Part shown: piece after piece, positions 19,331 through 30,038 of the stretch
Layout of the letters: each line of letters starts with the position of its first letter
How positions within the stretch are numbered: the first letter of the stretch is position 1
Source: Adiantum capillus-veneris
Lineage: Eukaryota > Streptophyta > Polypodiopsida > Polypodiales > Pteridaceae
DNA: 64,000 nt
Assembly: GCA_014529385.2 (NCBI GenBank)
Contig: CM043958.1
Location: 119,607,518-119,671,517 of the forward strand
Direction of reading: 5' to 3'
Made by a program: the position numbers and the translations under genes
The notes under the pieces: generated by a model
What the model was told of the DNA's origin: nothing
The model's input: only the letters and a program-made list of their open reading frames with translations
The model's database searches: none

Positions 19331-22300
19331 TCAGTCATCTTTCAACTTAGAGTTGTCCTGTAAAACATGGTGCACGTTAGGAACATACTTTTTCAATAAA
19401 CTCACATGAAATACAGGATGCACTTTGATATGAGAAGGCAATTCCAATTTGTAAGCTAATGAACCAATGCGCTTCAAAATTTTAAATGGCCCAGCAAATC
19501 GTGGAGACAATCGCTTATCCTTCCCAAGAATTAAATGAGACTTCTCGGGAATAACTTTTAAGAAAACCATCTCCCCAGTTTCATACTCCACAACCCGATG
19601 TTTCTTGTCATAATACAATTTATGTCTCTTTTGGGCTTCTCTAATATTCCCCCTGATTTTGGCCAACTCGTTATCCATCTTTTCAAGCATCTCACGTGAC
19701 AGTTCTACCTTATTCCTTGAGCTAAGAAAATTTATAGGTGTGGGACAGTTATAGCCATACATTGCTTCAAACGGGGTCATCCTAATAGATGAATGATATG
19801 AACTGTTGTATGCAAATTCAACCAAAGGCAAATATTCATTCCAATTAGATTGGTTTTCATTCACATACATTCGTAACATATCTTCTAAAATACGATTCAC
19901 TCTCTCCGTTTCCCCATCGGTTTGAGGGTGAAAAGCAGTAGACATGCGTAACTGGGTACCTATAGAGTCAAAAGTCGCTCTCCAGAAATGTGAAGTGAAC
20001 TTAGAATCTCTGTCAGACACTATGCTCTTGGGCATGCCATGCAAACGAAATATCTCTTTCACAAACAAGCGTGCAATGGTCAAAGCAGTATCAATTATTT
20101 TCACGGGAAAGAAGTGAGCCTGTTTTGTGAGTCTATCTACTACCACAAAGATCGAGTCATACCCTCCACGAGTAGTAGGAAGTCTAATAATAAAGTCCAT
20201 GGATATAGACTCCCACTTCTGTAAAGGAATGTCTAACGGTTGAAGGTCACCAGGCATCCTCTTATTTTCAATTTTAACTTGTTGACATTGAAAGCATTCA
20301 CGCACATAATTCTTAACATCCAATTTCATACGTGGCCAAAAGAATGAACTTTTAATCTTTTCATATGTCTTACTCAATCCAGGATGACCAGAAAAAGGTA
20401 AGTTATGACACTCATGCAGAATTTGACTCTTAAAAGCAGAATTTGCAGGAACACACAAGCGGTCATAATAATACAGATTTCCCTTATACAAGTGATATCT
20501 GTTCTCATACATCTCACCAATATTCTCACGCAAGAATTTCAAAATAGGCATGTAAAAAGAATCGCTTTCAACTTCGGCATGTATCTCATCAACCAAATTG
20601 GATCGCACAACAGTCAACAAATTACACATGGGCCTACGACTCAATGCATCTGCAACTTTATTTTCTTTCCCACACAAATACTTCAAGTCAAAATCATACT
20701 CAGCCAACAATTCAATCCATCTCCTTTGTCTGTTGTTTAACAATGGCTGCGTGAAAATATACTTCAAACTTTGATGATCAGTACGCAATTCAAATTTGAC
20801 ACCAAGCAAAAGATGACGCCAATGTTTCAATGCATGAACAACAGCAAGCAATTCTAGATCATGTGTTGCATAGTTCAATTCATGTCGTCTTAATTTCCTA
20901 GACTCATATGCAACCACTCTTCCTTCTTGTGTCAAAACACACCCTAGTTGTTCACCACTAGCATCACATGACACAACAAATGGTTTGCCCATCTCAGGAA
21001 CTTTCAAAACACAATTTTCTGCTATTTTAGCCTTCAAGGTCTCAAAAGCAGTCTCACAGGTAGAAGTCCACACAAAACCCTTGTCTTTCTTGGTCAATTC
21101 GGTCAAAGGACTTGCTATCTTAGAGAAATCTTTAATATGTGCTCTCTCATATTGTGCTAGACCCATAAAGCTTCTCACATCCCTTAATGACTTTGGTGTT
21201 GGCCACTCCACAATAGTTTTAACTTTGTCAAGGTCAATGTGAATCCCCTCTTTAGAAATCACTCTTCCCAAGTACACAATCTGATCCTTTGCAAAAGTAC
21301 ACTTACTTGCTTTGGCATACAATTTATGTTCACGCAAAACCTCAAATGTTTTCTTTAAGTGCAATGCATGATCTTCTTCATTCTTAGAATACACAAAAAT
21401 ATCATCTAAGAATACCAGAATGAAGTCATCAAGATACGGGTGAAAAATATTATTCATTAAGCACATGAAAGTTGCTGGTGCATTAGTCAAACCAAAAGCA
21501 AGAACTGTAAATTCATAATGCCCATAACGTGTACGAAAAGCAGTCTTTGGAATGTCCTCGACCTTAATGCGGATTTGATGGTAGCCAGAACGAAGATCAA
21601 CCTTTGAAAATATTGTGGCACCACTCAAATGGCTAAGCAATTCATCTATGTGAGGAAGAGGATATTTGTTCTTAATGGTCTGTTTGTTTAACCCCCTGTA
21701 GTCAATGCATAACCTATATGTACCATCCTTTTTCTTTTGGAATAACACAGGACTGCCCCAAGGAGATACACTAGGTTTAATAAAACCCTTTTTCAAAAGG
21801 TCATCAAGTTGTATCTTGAGCTCTTTAAGCTCATCAATATTGAACCTGTATGGAGCCCTTGAATAAGGTGTTGCTCCTGGATATAGATCTATGGCGTGGT
21901 CTACCGCTCTAGGCGGAGGCATACCAGGAAGATCGTCCGGGAACACATCCTTAAATTCATGTAAGAGATCCTCTACAAATTCTGGATTTTCCCCTTTCTG
22001 TTTATTCCCAGAATCCTCTTTAATCTCGTTAGCAAACACAAGAAACGTCTCACACCCTTGTCTCACCCCCCTCAAAAGTTTCATGGCAGAAATTAGAAGT
22101 GATTTAGTATTTCTCTCCTTAGCTTTAATCGCATGACCATCTCTGTTTTTAAAAACCAACTCACCCCTCTCACAATCAATCAATGCATGGTTCGCAGCCA
22201 ACCAATCCATTCCCAAAATTACATCCCGTTCACCCATGCTAATAACATAAAATTCTCCCGAATGTTTCTCTTTGTTCAGCAAAAAAGGTAAGTTTTGAAT

Positions 22301-23932
22301 ATGACCCTGTGTATAATGTTTCTTCCCATTGGCCAATTCTACAGGTCTCCTAATCTGGGAATCAGAATTCAATTTCAAAGTCTGCGCAAGCTTGTTAGAC
22401 ATAAAACAATGCGTACTACCCGAATCAATGAGAAAATTCACAATTTCAGTTCCTATCTTACCCCGAATTCTTATAACGGATGCCCTTAAATGATGGACAG
22501 ACGTTGTCATGCATTTCATAGGAATTTCAGAGCACTTACCTTCCTGGCTCGCTTCCCCAATCGTGGTGTCCATCGCATTCATATTGGCTTCCATTCGTGC
22601 AAGAACAGCCTGATCGATCTCCTTATTTGGGCATTCGAACGTCTTGTGACCTTGCTCACCGCAACGAAAACATAACCCAAATCTCCTTGCTCGTTCTAGA
22701 AAAGCAGGATCATGTTGCCACCGCAGCGGTTGTCGTCTTCTTTGATTCTGATTTGCATCATTTTGACCCAAATTTTGATTGCGGTTGTTTACAGTATTCT
22801 GTCCCAAATTTTGATTGCGGTTGGTTACAGCATTCTGATTTGTACTCTGATTTCGATTGAAATTCTGATTCTGATTTGAAAAATTATTGGGTGGTCTTCT
22901 CTGATTATTTGTAAAATTCCTTCGGAGAAACTCAGTGTTTGTCTGAAAAGGCCTATTCTGCATTCTATGCCCGGTAGGTATAATTCTGCTTGGAGTAGGG
23001 TTGCGGCTCTCATACTTCACCTTCTTCTCATAATTTTCGGCCTTCGCAATAGCATCTAGAAAATCGGTAGCCCCTGCACCCTTTACTTGATAATACAGAT
23101 CTTTACGCAGTCCTTCGATAAATTTGTTTGTCAACGCCTCTCCTTCTACTTCCGGTGCATACTTGTGAAGTCGCAAAAACTTCTCCTTATACTCATGTAC
23201 AGTAAGACTTGGCTCGTCCTCAGGTTGCTGCTGAAACTTGTAAAACTCCATCTTTTTATCCATCTCATAGTGTGGAGAACAGTACCTTTTATACGCTTGC
23301 ATTTTAAATTCCTCCCAAGTGATTGGAGTAACCTTTGTTCGTTGTTTAAGGTATGCTTTCCACCAAATCTTTGCGGTTTGTCGAAGGTGAACAACTGCAA
23401 CCTTTGCTTTTGCCTCTTCAGAGAACTTCTTCAATGCAAAATAATCTTCTAACTCTTCAATCCATGCTTCGAGATCTTCACCAGTTTTCTCGATGCCATT
23501 AAACTCGTTAATCTTTGCCTTCTTGAAGACTTGCTGCAAAGCTGCCCTTTCAGAATCTTCATCTGCATCTTCTTCATCACGTTCCCTTCTTCGTCCTCTC
23601 CTTTCCTTAGTTTCCGCTTCGCCGTCATTCCGCTCTCTTTCGTGTGGACGACCGCGACGTCCATCACCACCGTTCCCATCATCATCATCTCCATCATCAC
23701 CACCATCTCCACCGCCCGGTGCCCCAGCGCCCACTCGTTGATTATTGTTTCCTGGTGGAATAGCATGGTTTCTGTCTTCCTGTTCACCATTAATTTCCAC
23801 ATAGATATCAGGGTCTCGTGTTGCTTTGCCTCGCAGAGCCTCAGCACGCTCCTGATTTGAAATTTCCAGATCCTCTCGTAGTCGTCGAATCAGGTATTCT
23901 TGCTCCTTTATCTTCTTCTCGTATCCGTCCAT
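19331..23932 (-). CDS. gag-pol: E2 gag-pol polyprotein (Ty3/gypsy, chromovirus-like)
   Basis: A single open frame of 1,533 residues. I chose ATG 23932 ([20 protein letters not shown]) because the longer in-frame start lies inside the 5' LTR and past the primer site. Order: N-terminal coiled coil (1-35), Gly/Asp/Arg linker, retrotransposon Gag (about 145-260), zinc knuckle [15 protein letters not shown] (about 425), aspartic protease [13 protein letters not shown] (about 500), RT with [12 protein letters not shown] and the box FLDDIFVYS (about 840), RNase H, and integrase zinc finger ([13 protein letters not shown] with CFQCQQ, about 1172-1214). The DDE core follows ([18 protein letters not shown]), then the linker [13 protein letters not shown]. 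Length and motifs are those of a full gypsy polyprotein. It is flanked by LTRs, primer site and polypurine tract, so it may be recent and possibly active. Confidence 0.95.
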   Translation of the reverse strand: MDGYEKKIKEQEYLIRRLREDLEISNQERAEALRGKATRDPDIYVEINGEQEDRNHAIPPGNNNQRVGAGAPGGGDGGDDGDDDDGNGGDGRRGRPHERERNDGEAETKERRGRRRERDEEDADEDSERAALQQVFKKAKINEFNGIEKTGEDLEAWIEELEDYFALKKFSEEAKAKVAVVHLRQTAKIWWKAYLKQRTKVTPITWEEFKMQAYKRYCSPHYEMDKKMEFYKFQQQPEDEPSLTVHEYKEKFLRLHKYAPEVEGEALTNKFIEGLRKDLYYQVKGAGATDFLDAIAKAENYEKKVKYESRNPTPSRIIPTGHRMQNRPFQTNTEFLRRNFTNNQRRPPNNFSNQNQNFNRNQSTNQNAVTNRNQNLGQNTVNNRNQNLGQNDANQNQRRRQPLRWQHDPAFLERARRFGLCFRCGEQGHKTFECPNKEIDQAVLARMEANMNAMDTTIGEASQEGKCSEIPMKCMTTSVHHLRASVIRIRGKIGTEIVNFLIDSGSTHCFMSNKLAQTLKLNSDSQIRRPVELANGKKHYTQGHIQNLPFLLNKEKHSGEFYVISMGERDVILGMDWLAANHALIDCERGELVFKNRDGHAIKAKERNTKSLLISAMKLLRGVRQGCETFLVFANEIKEDSGNKQKGENPEFVEDLLHEFKDVFPDDLPGMPPPRAVDHAIDLYPGATPYSRAPYRFNIDELKELKIQLDDLLKKGFIKPSVSPWGSPVLFQKKKDGTYRLCIDYRGLNKQTIKNKYPLPHIDELLSHLSGATIFSKVDLRSGYHQIRIKVEDIPKTAFRTRYGHYEFTVLAFGLTNAPATFMCLMNNIFHPYLDDFILVFLDDIFVYSKNEEDHALHLKKTFEVLREHKLYAKASKCTFAKDQIVYLGRVISKEGIHIDLDKVKTIVEWPTPKSLRDVRSFMGLAQYERAHIKDFSKIASPLTELTKKDKGFVWTSTCETAFETLKAKIAENCVLKVPEMGKPFVVSCDASGEQLGCVLTQEGRVVAYESRKLRRHELNYATHDLELLAVVHALKHWRHLLLGVKFELRTDHQSLKYIFTQPLLNNRQRRWIELLAEYDFDLKYLCGKENKVADALSRRPMCNLLTVVRSNLVDEIHAEVESDSFYMPILKFLRENIGEMYENRYHLYKGNLYYYDRLCVPANSAFKSQILHECHNLPFSGHPGLSKTYEKIKSSFFWPRMKLDVKNYVRECFQCQQVKIENKRMPGDLQPLDIPLQKWESISMDFIIRLPTTRGGYDSIFVVVDRLTKQAHFFPVKIIDTALTIARLFVKEIFRLHGMPKSIVSDRDSKFTSHFWRATFDSIGTQLRMSTAFHPQTDGETERVNRILEDMLRMYVNENQSNWNEYLPLVEFAYNSSYHSSIRMTPFEAMYGYNCPTPINFLSSRNKVELSREMLEKMDNELAKIRGNIREAQKRHKLYYDKKHRVVEYETGEMVFLKVIPEKSHLILGKDKRLSPRFAGPFKILKRIGSLAYKLELPSHIKVHPVFHVSLLKKYVPNVHHVLQDNSKLKDD

Positions 23933-23950
23933 GTCCAGAATCAACCGCTT

Positions 23951-23962
23951 GCTCTGATACCA
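23951..23962 (-). promoter_or_regulatory. Primer-binding site of E2
   Basis: The - strand reads TGGTATCAGAGC two bases inside the 5' LTR (initiator Met tRNA). Confidence 0.93.
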
Positions 23963-23964
23963 AT

Positions 23965-24936
23965 TGTCACGGGAACCGAATAATAGAGATCGATAGCAAA
24001 AGATAGAGAAAGAGATCTTTGTATTGATGAATCTTTGTAGAGATTTGATACAACAGAGGAGCAAAATATATGGGCGCACTCCGTTGTACGGAGCTCGAAC
24101 CTCCCGACCACCCCCGAGCTTCAATTCGCTTGCATGCAGCGTCTCACTCGCACTCGCACTCGCACTCGCACTCTCACTCGCACTCGCACTCGCACTCGCA
24201 CTCGCAGAAGAGAGAATGGTGAATCCCCCCCAAAACGCACCACCCGTCCTTCTATTCTCCTCCAAAAAGCCTGCGACCTCTTAAAATAGCCGCTTTTCTA
24301 TTTTTGGCGCTCGGTCGACTCGACTTGCGCGCCAATATACCTGCGAGAACAAGGTAAAAAAAAACGTGATCGCGAAGCGATCCGTAGAGGTTAGTTTTTT
24401 TTTTTTTTTTTTTAAATTATAAATTTATTAAGTCCACAAATTTTCAGCTGTCTTCAACTGAACATAACTCCTAAACGGAGCCAAAACAGCCCAAGTCCGT
24501 CTCATACAATCTTGTTGCCCTCGCTGCGCTCTTCGACGGCTATGTGATGGAAAATTTCCATAGCCTGCTCCGATTTGCTGAAAATCAACCTGCAAAACAG
24601 CATTTTCTACAAAAACGATGCAAAAACAGCAAATCCAACTTTTTTTCTTAATCTTTGGCCTTCAACGAGCATCAAAACATCAAAATCTCTAAAGACTCAA
24701 AGAACCAAAGTTGTTCCTTATAACGCAGGCTTCAATCGCTTCATACATCACTTTTTCAAAATCCCACGTTAACGCCTTCAAAAATGCCCCAGAAAGTGCC
24801 TTCCGGATCAAAAAATTTTATCGGACGAAAACAATCCACACATCCTTCTACACAGTGGACTAACTTTAAAATGACAAAAAACTTCCTAGAAAACAAAATT
24901 TATTACTAAAACACCTCGAAATCAAGTCTTGTTACA
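23965..24936 (-). mobile_element. 5' LTR of gypsy element E2
   Basis: 972 bases, carrying the promoter and leader of the element by family rule. It contains a hexamer array (CACTCG)n at about 24146-24206, which gives Ser-Ala repeats when read on the - strand and explains an artificial N-terminal extension of the coding frame. Confidence 0.95.
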
Positions 24937-24941
24937 GTTTG
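24937..24941. repeat. E2 target-site duplication, right
   Basis: GTTTG, identical to 18162-18166. Confidence 0.92.
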
Positions 24942-25740
24942 TTTAGTAAATATGGGCATGCCACACCCCCATCTGCTATGGGCTGAAATGGTATGATATA
25001 AACATCATGGTAATACAAAGGAGAGGTGCTCATGACCCTGGACTGGTTTTCTGCCGCATCTTTTAGTAAACTATCAGGGTGTGTTTTTTCTTCGTACTAT
25101 GTGTGGTTGGCACCGTTTAGTGTTTGTTTTGCAATAAGGGTAGCTTGAGGAAGCCTGGTTTTTTTCGACAGACATTCGCTGTGGCTCTTAAATATTGGAG
25201 CAAGGCATTTTACTATGGGGATAAACACCTAAGGGAGTGATGTTAAACTATACAAATGGCCATATTGGGTTACCTGGGCATGAGTTTTTTGTTATGGATT
25301 TTTTGTGGTAAGGCACCTGGTTATGAATTATGGCATGGTTGGCTTCAATCGGGAGCTTGTTGATATACACACTCATTAACTGGTTTTTTTGAATGAAATT
25401 ACTAGGCCGAGGCATGTTTTAGCATTGCCTTAAAACTTCATATGCATAGAATGGGACATTATGGTAAGCCTTGGGACTGCTTGTGCATAAAAAACAACGA
25501 TTTTTTGGCCTTTCCTATGGCTGTACTAATGGAGATAAACACATGAGGTAATGGTGTTTGCTTAGTATGGTAACTAGGGCATGGTACACCCCCATCTGCT
25601 ATGGGCTAACATGGTATGATATAACATCATGATAATGCAAATGCGAGGTGCTCCTGACCTTGAATTGGTTTTTTCACGTCTTTGGTAAACTGTCAGGGTA
25701 TGTCGGCTGTTCATACTGTGTGTGGTTGGCACCTCTTAGG
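24942..25740 (+). repeat. Long tandem repeat, right part
   Basis: The block CACCCCCATCTGCTATGGGC followed by ATGGTATGATATAA and GAGGTGCTC appears at about 24965 and again at about 25583, a period near 620 bases. Units differ by substitutions and small indels. No coding sense was found. Confidence 0.8.
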
Positions 25741-26219
25741 CTAGTAAAAAATAATGACTGGCTGGAATGATTTGACATACATTGGTATTAGAATTTTTTG
25801 CTACCGACTGTTTCTTGCTACTGAGTGTTGTACTGGCTCTTTCTCGAGCAGTCGCTGGTTTATAGCTACTGGTTGTTGTTGGCTCTGCAAGTGGTTCGCT
25901 ACTGGTTGTAAAAGTGACGTATGTGCGCATACTGAATGATTGGGGTGCGGTTCTTAACCATTACAGGGCGTTAGTTTACATTTTTTTGACATATTGCATG
26001 ACGTGCAGGATTGGAAGTTATATGTTAAAAACTACTTGTGTTAACTTGGCGTGATAAATTCCTGAGCTTAAGTATAGCTTGGCGCTTGTAATTTCATATA
26101 AAAACAAATGGTTGGGGTGGTACTCATTGCATCTAGTACCTCTGGTTGATAAACAAGTAAGGTATCTCACTCAGTCAAGGGCCGGACACTGTCGTTCTTG
26201 TAAAATGGATAATGACTTG
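25741..26219. other. No gene seen
   Basis: Low-complexity CTACTGG/CTGGTT phrases occur between about 25790 and 25920. No gene or element end was found. Confidence 0.5.
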
Positions 26220-26450
26220 TGGATATCATTGGCATTATAAAGGTAAGTATATGGATGGTATTTTTAGCTTTGGCATAGCTTCCAAGCTATGATTCAAAAA
26301 ATTGGGATTCCATGTGCTAGAAAAGGTCAGACATGACCTATGTTTGAATAAAGGGATACCAATACCATGGGATTACTAAGTCTGAAGGTAAGTATATGGT
26401 TGCTATTTTTGGGCATAAGCATAGCTACCGAGCTATCGATCTCGAATTTT
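26220..26450 (+). repeat. Two short repeats carrying splice-donor-like AAGGTAAGTATATGG
   Basis: AAGGTAAGTATATGG followed by a TATTTTT block and GGCATAGC/GCATAGCT occurs at about 26239 and again at about 26389, some 150 bases apart. The phrase matches a plant 5' splice-site consensus, but no exon can be defined. Confidence 0.45.
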
Positions 26451-26559
26451 TTTTGACTCTTGATGAACTTCACCACTCACATTAAAAAGTAAAATATATC
26501 ACTCATTTATAAAAAAAAGAGACTACTAAATAACCTAGCTTGTCTAAAGTAATTAAATC

Positions 26560-26935
26560 CTATAAGATGGACATGGATAACAACTGATATGGTCCATTGA
26601 TACCTGTAAAACACATCCAAGGCTAACTGAATTGTTGTCTTGTTTGGATGGATGCAGGTAAGGACTCTATCTTATCTTGGAGGGTTTCTTTTCTTTGGCA
26701 AGCAACATTACTGTTATGAAATATCCATTGAAAAACGGGGAAGTTTTTTTACTACCTACCACATTCAAAGAGGATCTCTTTCTTACAATCATTGTACTTA
26801 GATAATTCTGATACTGAGTTATTTTTGTACAAATCAGTTCATTGATCCTTGGCCAGTTGTCTTTTGAATGTAAAAGTTCAATTATGTCTTATTAAGTAAG
26901 ATTTAATACAGCTACACACAAAACATTGTGTGCAC
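26560..26935 (+). repeat. Dispersed repeat, related to 32757-33100
   Basis: Both copies begin GACATGGATAACAACTG, share an AATTGTTxTCTTGT block followed by a GGTGxGG/AGGTAAGG phrase, and end at CTACACACA. They are in the same orientation and well diverged. Confidence 0.6.
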
Positions 26936-27070
26936 CGAAAATATCAAATGTTGAACGCCCAACCTTGAGACTTAGTCGAAAACACTTGGTAGAATTTAGG
27001 GGATGTGGATTCTTTTCTTTGTGTTAACATACATACATGGTAATAATGTTTAGTAAGTATTCACCCTAAG

Positions 27071-27110
<40 letters not shown>

Positions 27111-27190
27111 CCCCCCCCCCCCCCCCCCCCATTTTGAGTGAACATGGTGGGCTCCTTGCAGATCTTGGTGATGATGAGAAAATGGACTCA
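26917..27190 (-). repeat. Dispersed repeat R3, copy 1, with (CT)n-(C)n tract
   Basis: Matches 38315-38595 in inverted orientation. On the - strand both read CCCCTAAATTCTACCAAG, TGTTTTCGAC and GGTGCACACAATG. A CT tract (27073-27108) runs into a C homopolymer to about 27130. Confidence 0.88.
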
Positions 27191-27361
27191 TGAGCAACCC
27201 GGACCACCTATAAAGAGAGTTTTGAGGCCTTTGGAAGCCACTTATTCATTTTTGCACCTTGTTTGTGTGTTTTGTTACATCTTTGAAGCAGAATTATTGT
27301 CGCCATGACATAAACCTCCAAGAAAAGGAGAAGAGGAGGCTACTACTTCGCAGTTAAACTT

Positions 27362-28853
27362 TGTAATGGAAATGGCCTATGAACTTTGAGAATAGAAACA
27401 TTAGGAGAATCAAAGAGAGCATTTTTGTGAGACTACTTTGAGAACATAGAGGGTGAACTTAATTAGTAGTAGCAACATAACCATTATACTTTATTAACTT
27501 GGCATGAACAATAATTTTGCAAGAGAGAGAATTAGAGAACTTGACAACAGTTGAGGACTGGATTTATGTGGAGCCGGTCCTCCCTCGGATAGGCTTTTGT
27601 ATTATAGATTCTCCCATAAAGAGAGACTTGGTACAATACAATCTTTGTGTTCCTTGTGACCTAGGTGATGCAATGAAGATGGGAAGCTTCATGCATCACA
27701 AGCACAACATAGATTTTGTAAAAAGAATTAACCATCCTCAACCTCAGTCCCAAGGCCTCAGACACCTTCAAGGTGGAGAGAGCTAGCGGGGAATAAGGGG
27801 AAGAGGAAGAAGAAACATTCATAGGAAAAAGAAATAGTTCCTCACTTATCATCACTCTTCTTGCTTAGCATAACATAATAGCATAGTAATGAAGATGGAG
27901 AAGATGGCAAGATTAAGCATTGAAGCATGGCCCTTGGTTCAATTTGCATTCCATAGCCAAGAGTGTTGGTGTAGGCTCTCAAGTTCTCAACAAGCTTGGA
28001 GAAGGAGATGGAGTTCTTGCACTTTCACCAATTGAGAATGTGTGAAAAATGATTGTGTGAGAGGGTGTATACCCCCAAGCACACCCCTTGCTTGCCTTGG
28101 TCGACCCCTCCTTGTAGCTTAAGCTTGAAGCTCATTGGACCCCTCTAAGCCTAGCCAATTACATGCACAATGCATTTCAATCAACATGGGTAGTCTTTGG
28201 ACAAGTGTCCTCCTTACCCCTTTGAGAGAGAGAGATTGAAAATATCTAGATTTTGTTGAATTGAACTAAAAGCTTATTGGACCCCTCTTTAGCCTAGCCA
28301 ATAGGATTCAAGCACACCATGTGGCTAAGCATAGGGAGAGCGTGACATGTGTCCATGTGCCCCTTGAGAAAGGGCGTGCCCTTTGTGTGAGTGGGAGGTT
28401 AAGTTAAAGATTCCCCTAACTTTGGGGCTTTTCTCCTCCTTTGTAGGGTCTCTTTTTGACTCAAGCCCCTCAAGAACCTTATCTCTCCATGCATGGGAAG
28501 CTTCTCAAGCACCTTACTCATCAAGCATGGCAAGCACGACAAGCACCTCAAGCTTGGGTCGGGTTCCCACCTCAAGCTCAGCCCTGGTTTGCCTAAGGTC
28601 GAAGGACTTTTAACAATAACCATTGGAGATCTTTAATGAAGCTAAACCTAAGGTATTTAAGCTCCATTAACTAGCCTTTCTCTTTGACAAATCATCTCTC
28701 ATTTGGGCCCCTTTACCTTTGACCCCGTGTTGAGATAGACCCATAAGCACATATCTATATTCTAATCCTTGTTCTCGTTTATTATCTCATATTAAATGAT
28801 CAGTTCAATATGAGAAAATCATTTGGGTTCGTTAGATATTAGATTTTATGCCA
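27362..28853 (-). mobile_element. 3' LTR of gypsy element E1 (displaced by the inversion)
   Basis: About 1.49 kb. The - strand starts TGGCATAAAATCTAATATC and ends CATTTCCATTACA. It matches 6842-8328 in opposite orientation over its whole length. Outside it (27290-27361) lies an inverted copy of the tandem unit found left of 6842. Confidence 0.9.
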
Positions 28854-28870
28854 TTACCTCTCTCTTGAAA
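28854..28870 (-). promoter_or_regulatory. Polypurine tract of E1
   Basis: The - strand reads CAAGAGAGAGGTAA directly before the 3' LTR. Confidence 0.65.
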
Positions 28871-30031
28871 TCATAATCGTCCTCGACTATGAGGTAGAAG
28901 AGATAAAGCCTTAGTCATTAGTCAATGTTTCTTAGCGGGTAGAGGATCCCTTTTTACCCTACCACATCATTCCAAGATGGATGGCTAATCCATTTGGTGC
29001 TTGGGAGACGTAGCTGCCGCAAGCATGTCTGCTCTTTAGTCCATTTCTTTCTCCCAAAGTAGAGTGACAAATTATACTTGGTGTTTGAAAGACGTCGTCA
29101 TCACAACATGATTGAAAGCATGCATACTATTTGAATTTGTGCACAATAAAAAGAGCATTAGTCTTATAAAACAAAAACATTGATCATTTAAAAGAAACTT
29201 GTACATTTTCTTACTCTAACGTAGCATTGTAAGCATTGACAAGGTTCATACTATCCTTAAGCTCTGTTCCTTGCATCCATCTAGCATCTTCAAAAGGACA
29301 ATTTTTGAACTTATTAAGATATCGTCGGATAATCTTACCATGTCGTAGTACCTTATCTTCATGCTGAAGCTTTGTAGGGTTTAAGTAGGCTCACATGAAA
29401 AGCATTGTGTATGAGGCAATGGTTAAGCAACTTAAGTTGATAAGCCATCTCAATGATTTGCTTCAAGATTTAAAAAGGACCATATAATCTTTTTCCTAGT
29501 TTAGCATAATACTTTTGATGGCCCATAGGATTTTTGCTTGTTGTTTGTCTCAATCGAGCCTTGGAAACTTAAGTAAGACCTAATCATTTTCTTTGAATGT
29601 TAAGGCCCTTCTGTGCTTGTCGGTAGTAGCTTTTTGTCTTTATTGAGAAATGGATATAGCCTCCTTAATCTTTTGAAAAGATTCTTGTAGGTCACGGCTA
29701 TACTCATCGACAGCAAAGATCTTCCCATGTACTTTAAGTAGCAAGGGACTTTTAGGTCTTTCCTCTATGATTTCAAAAGGTTCTTTTTTTGTAGAAGTAT
29801 GGACAATATTATTATACGCATACTCTACAAGAGGTAAATATTTTTCCCATTTAGAGTGTTGATGTACTTCTGTAACATAAGTCTTTAGTAGATCAAGAAT
29901 CGTAAGATTGGCTATCTCACTTTGGCCATCCGTTTGTGGGTGATAGGCCAAAGAGAAATTCAATCTTGTACCTGGATTTTCAAAGAGACCTTTCCAAAAA
30001 TTACTGGTCATTCTAGGATCTCTACCTGTCA
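28871..30031 (-). pseudogene. pol: E1 pol, 3' part (integrase core and C-terminal region)
   Basis: From 30031 leftwards the reading is RDPRMTSNFWKGLFENPG, then NFSLAYHPQTDGQSEIAN and WEKYLPLVEYAYNN. This is the second half of the gypsy integrase core, and it starts where the reading at 11946 stops. Downstream the GPF/linker segment and a decayed C-terminal region occur between about 29640 and 29330, followed by AT-rich remnants to the polypurine tract. The open part is 130 residues (29640-30032). About four extra bases lie next to the breakpoint. No complete protein can be made. Confidence 0.88.
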
Positions 30032-30038
30032 AACATGT
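30026..30038. other. Inversion breakpoint B (gypsy E1 / copia fusion)
   Basis: To the left is gypsy integrase on the - strand; to the right is copia on the + strand. The parents share about 5 bases (GACAG, or CTGTC on +). This is the mate of the junction at 11940-11951. Confidence 0.85.

Noticed and set aside
19331-24265. A 1,644-residue protein starting inside the E2 LTR
   Set aside because: The first 111 residues come from the LTR hexamer array and primer site. The ATG at 23932 is the sensible Gag start.
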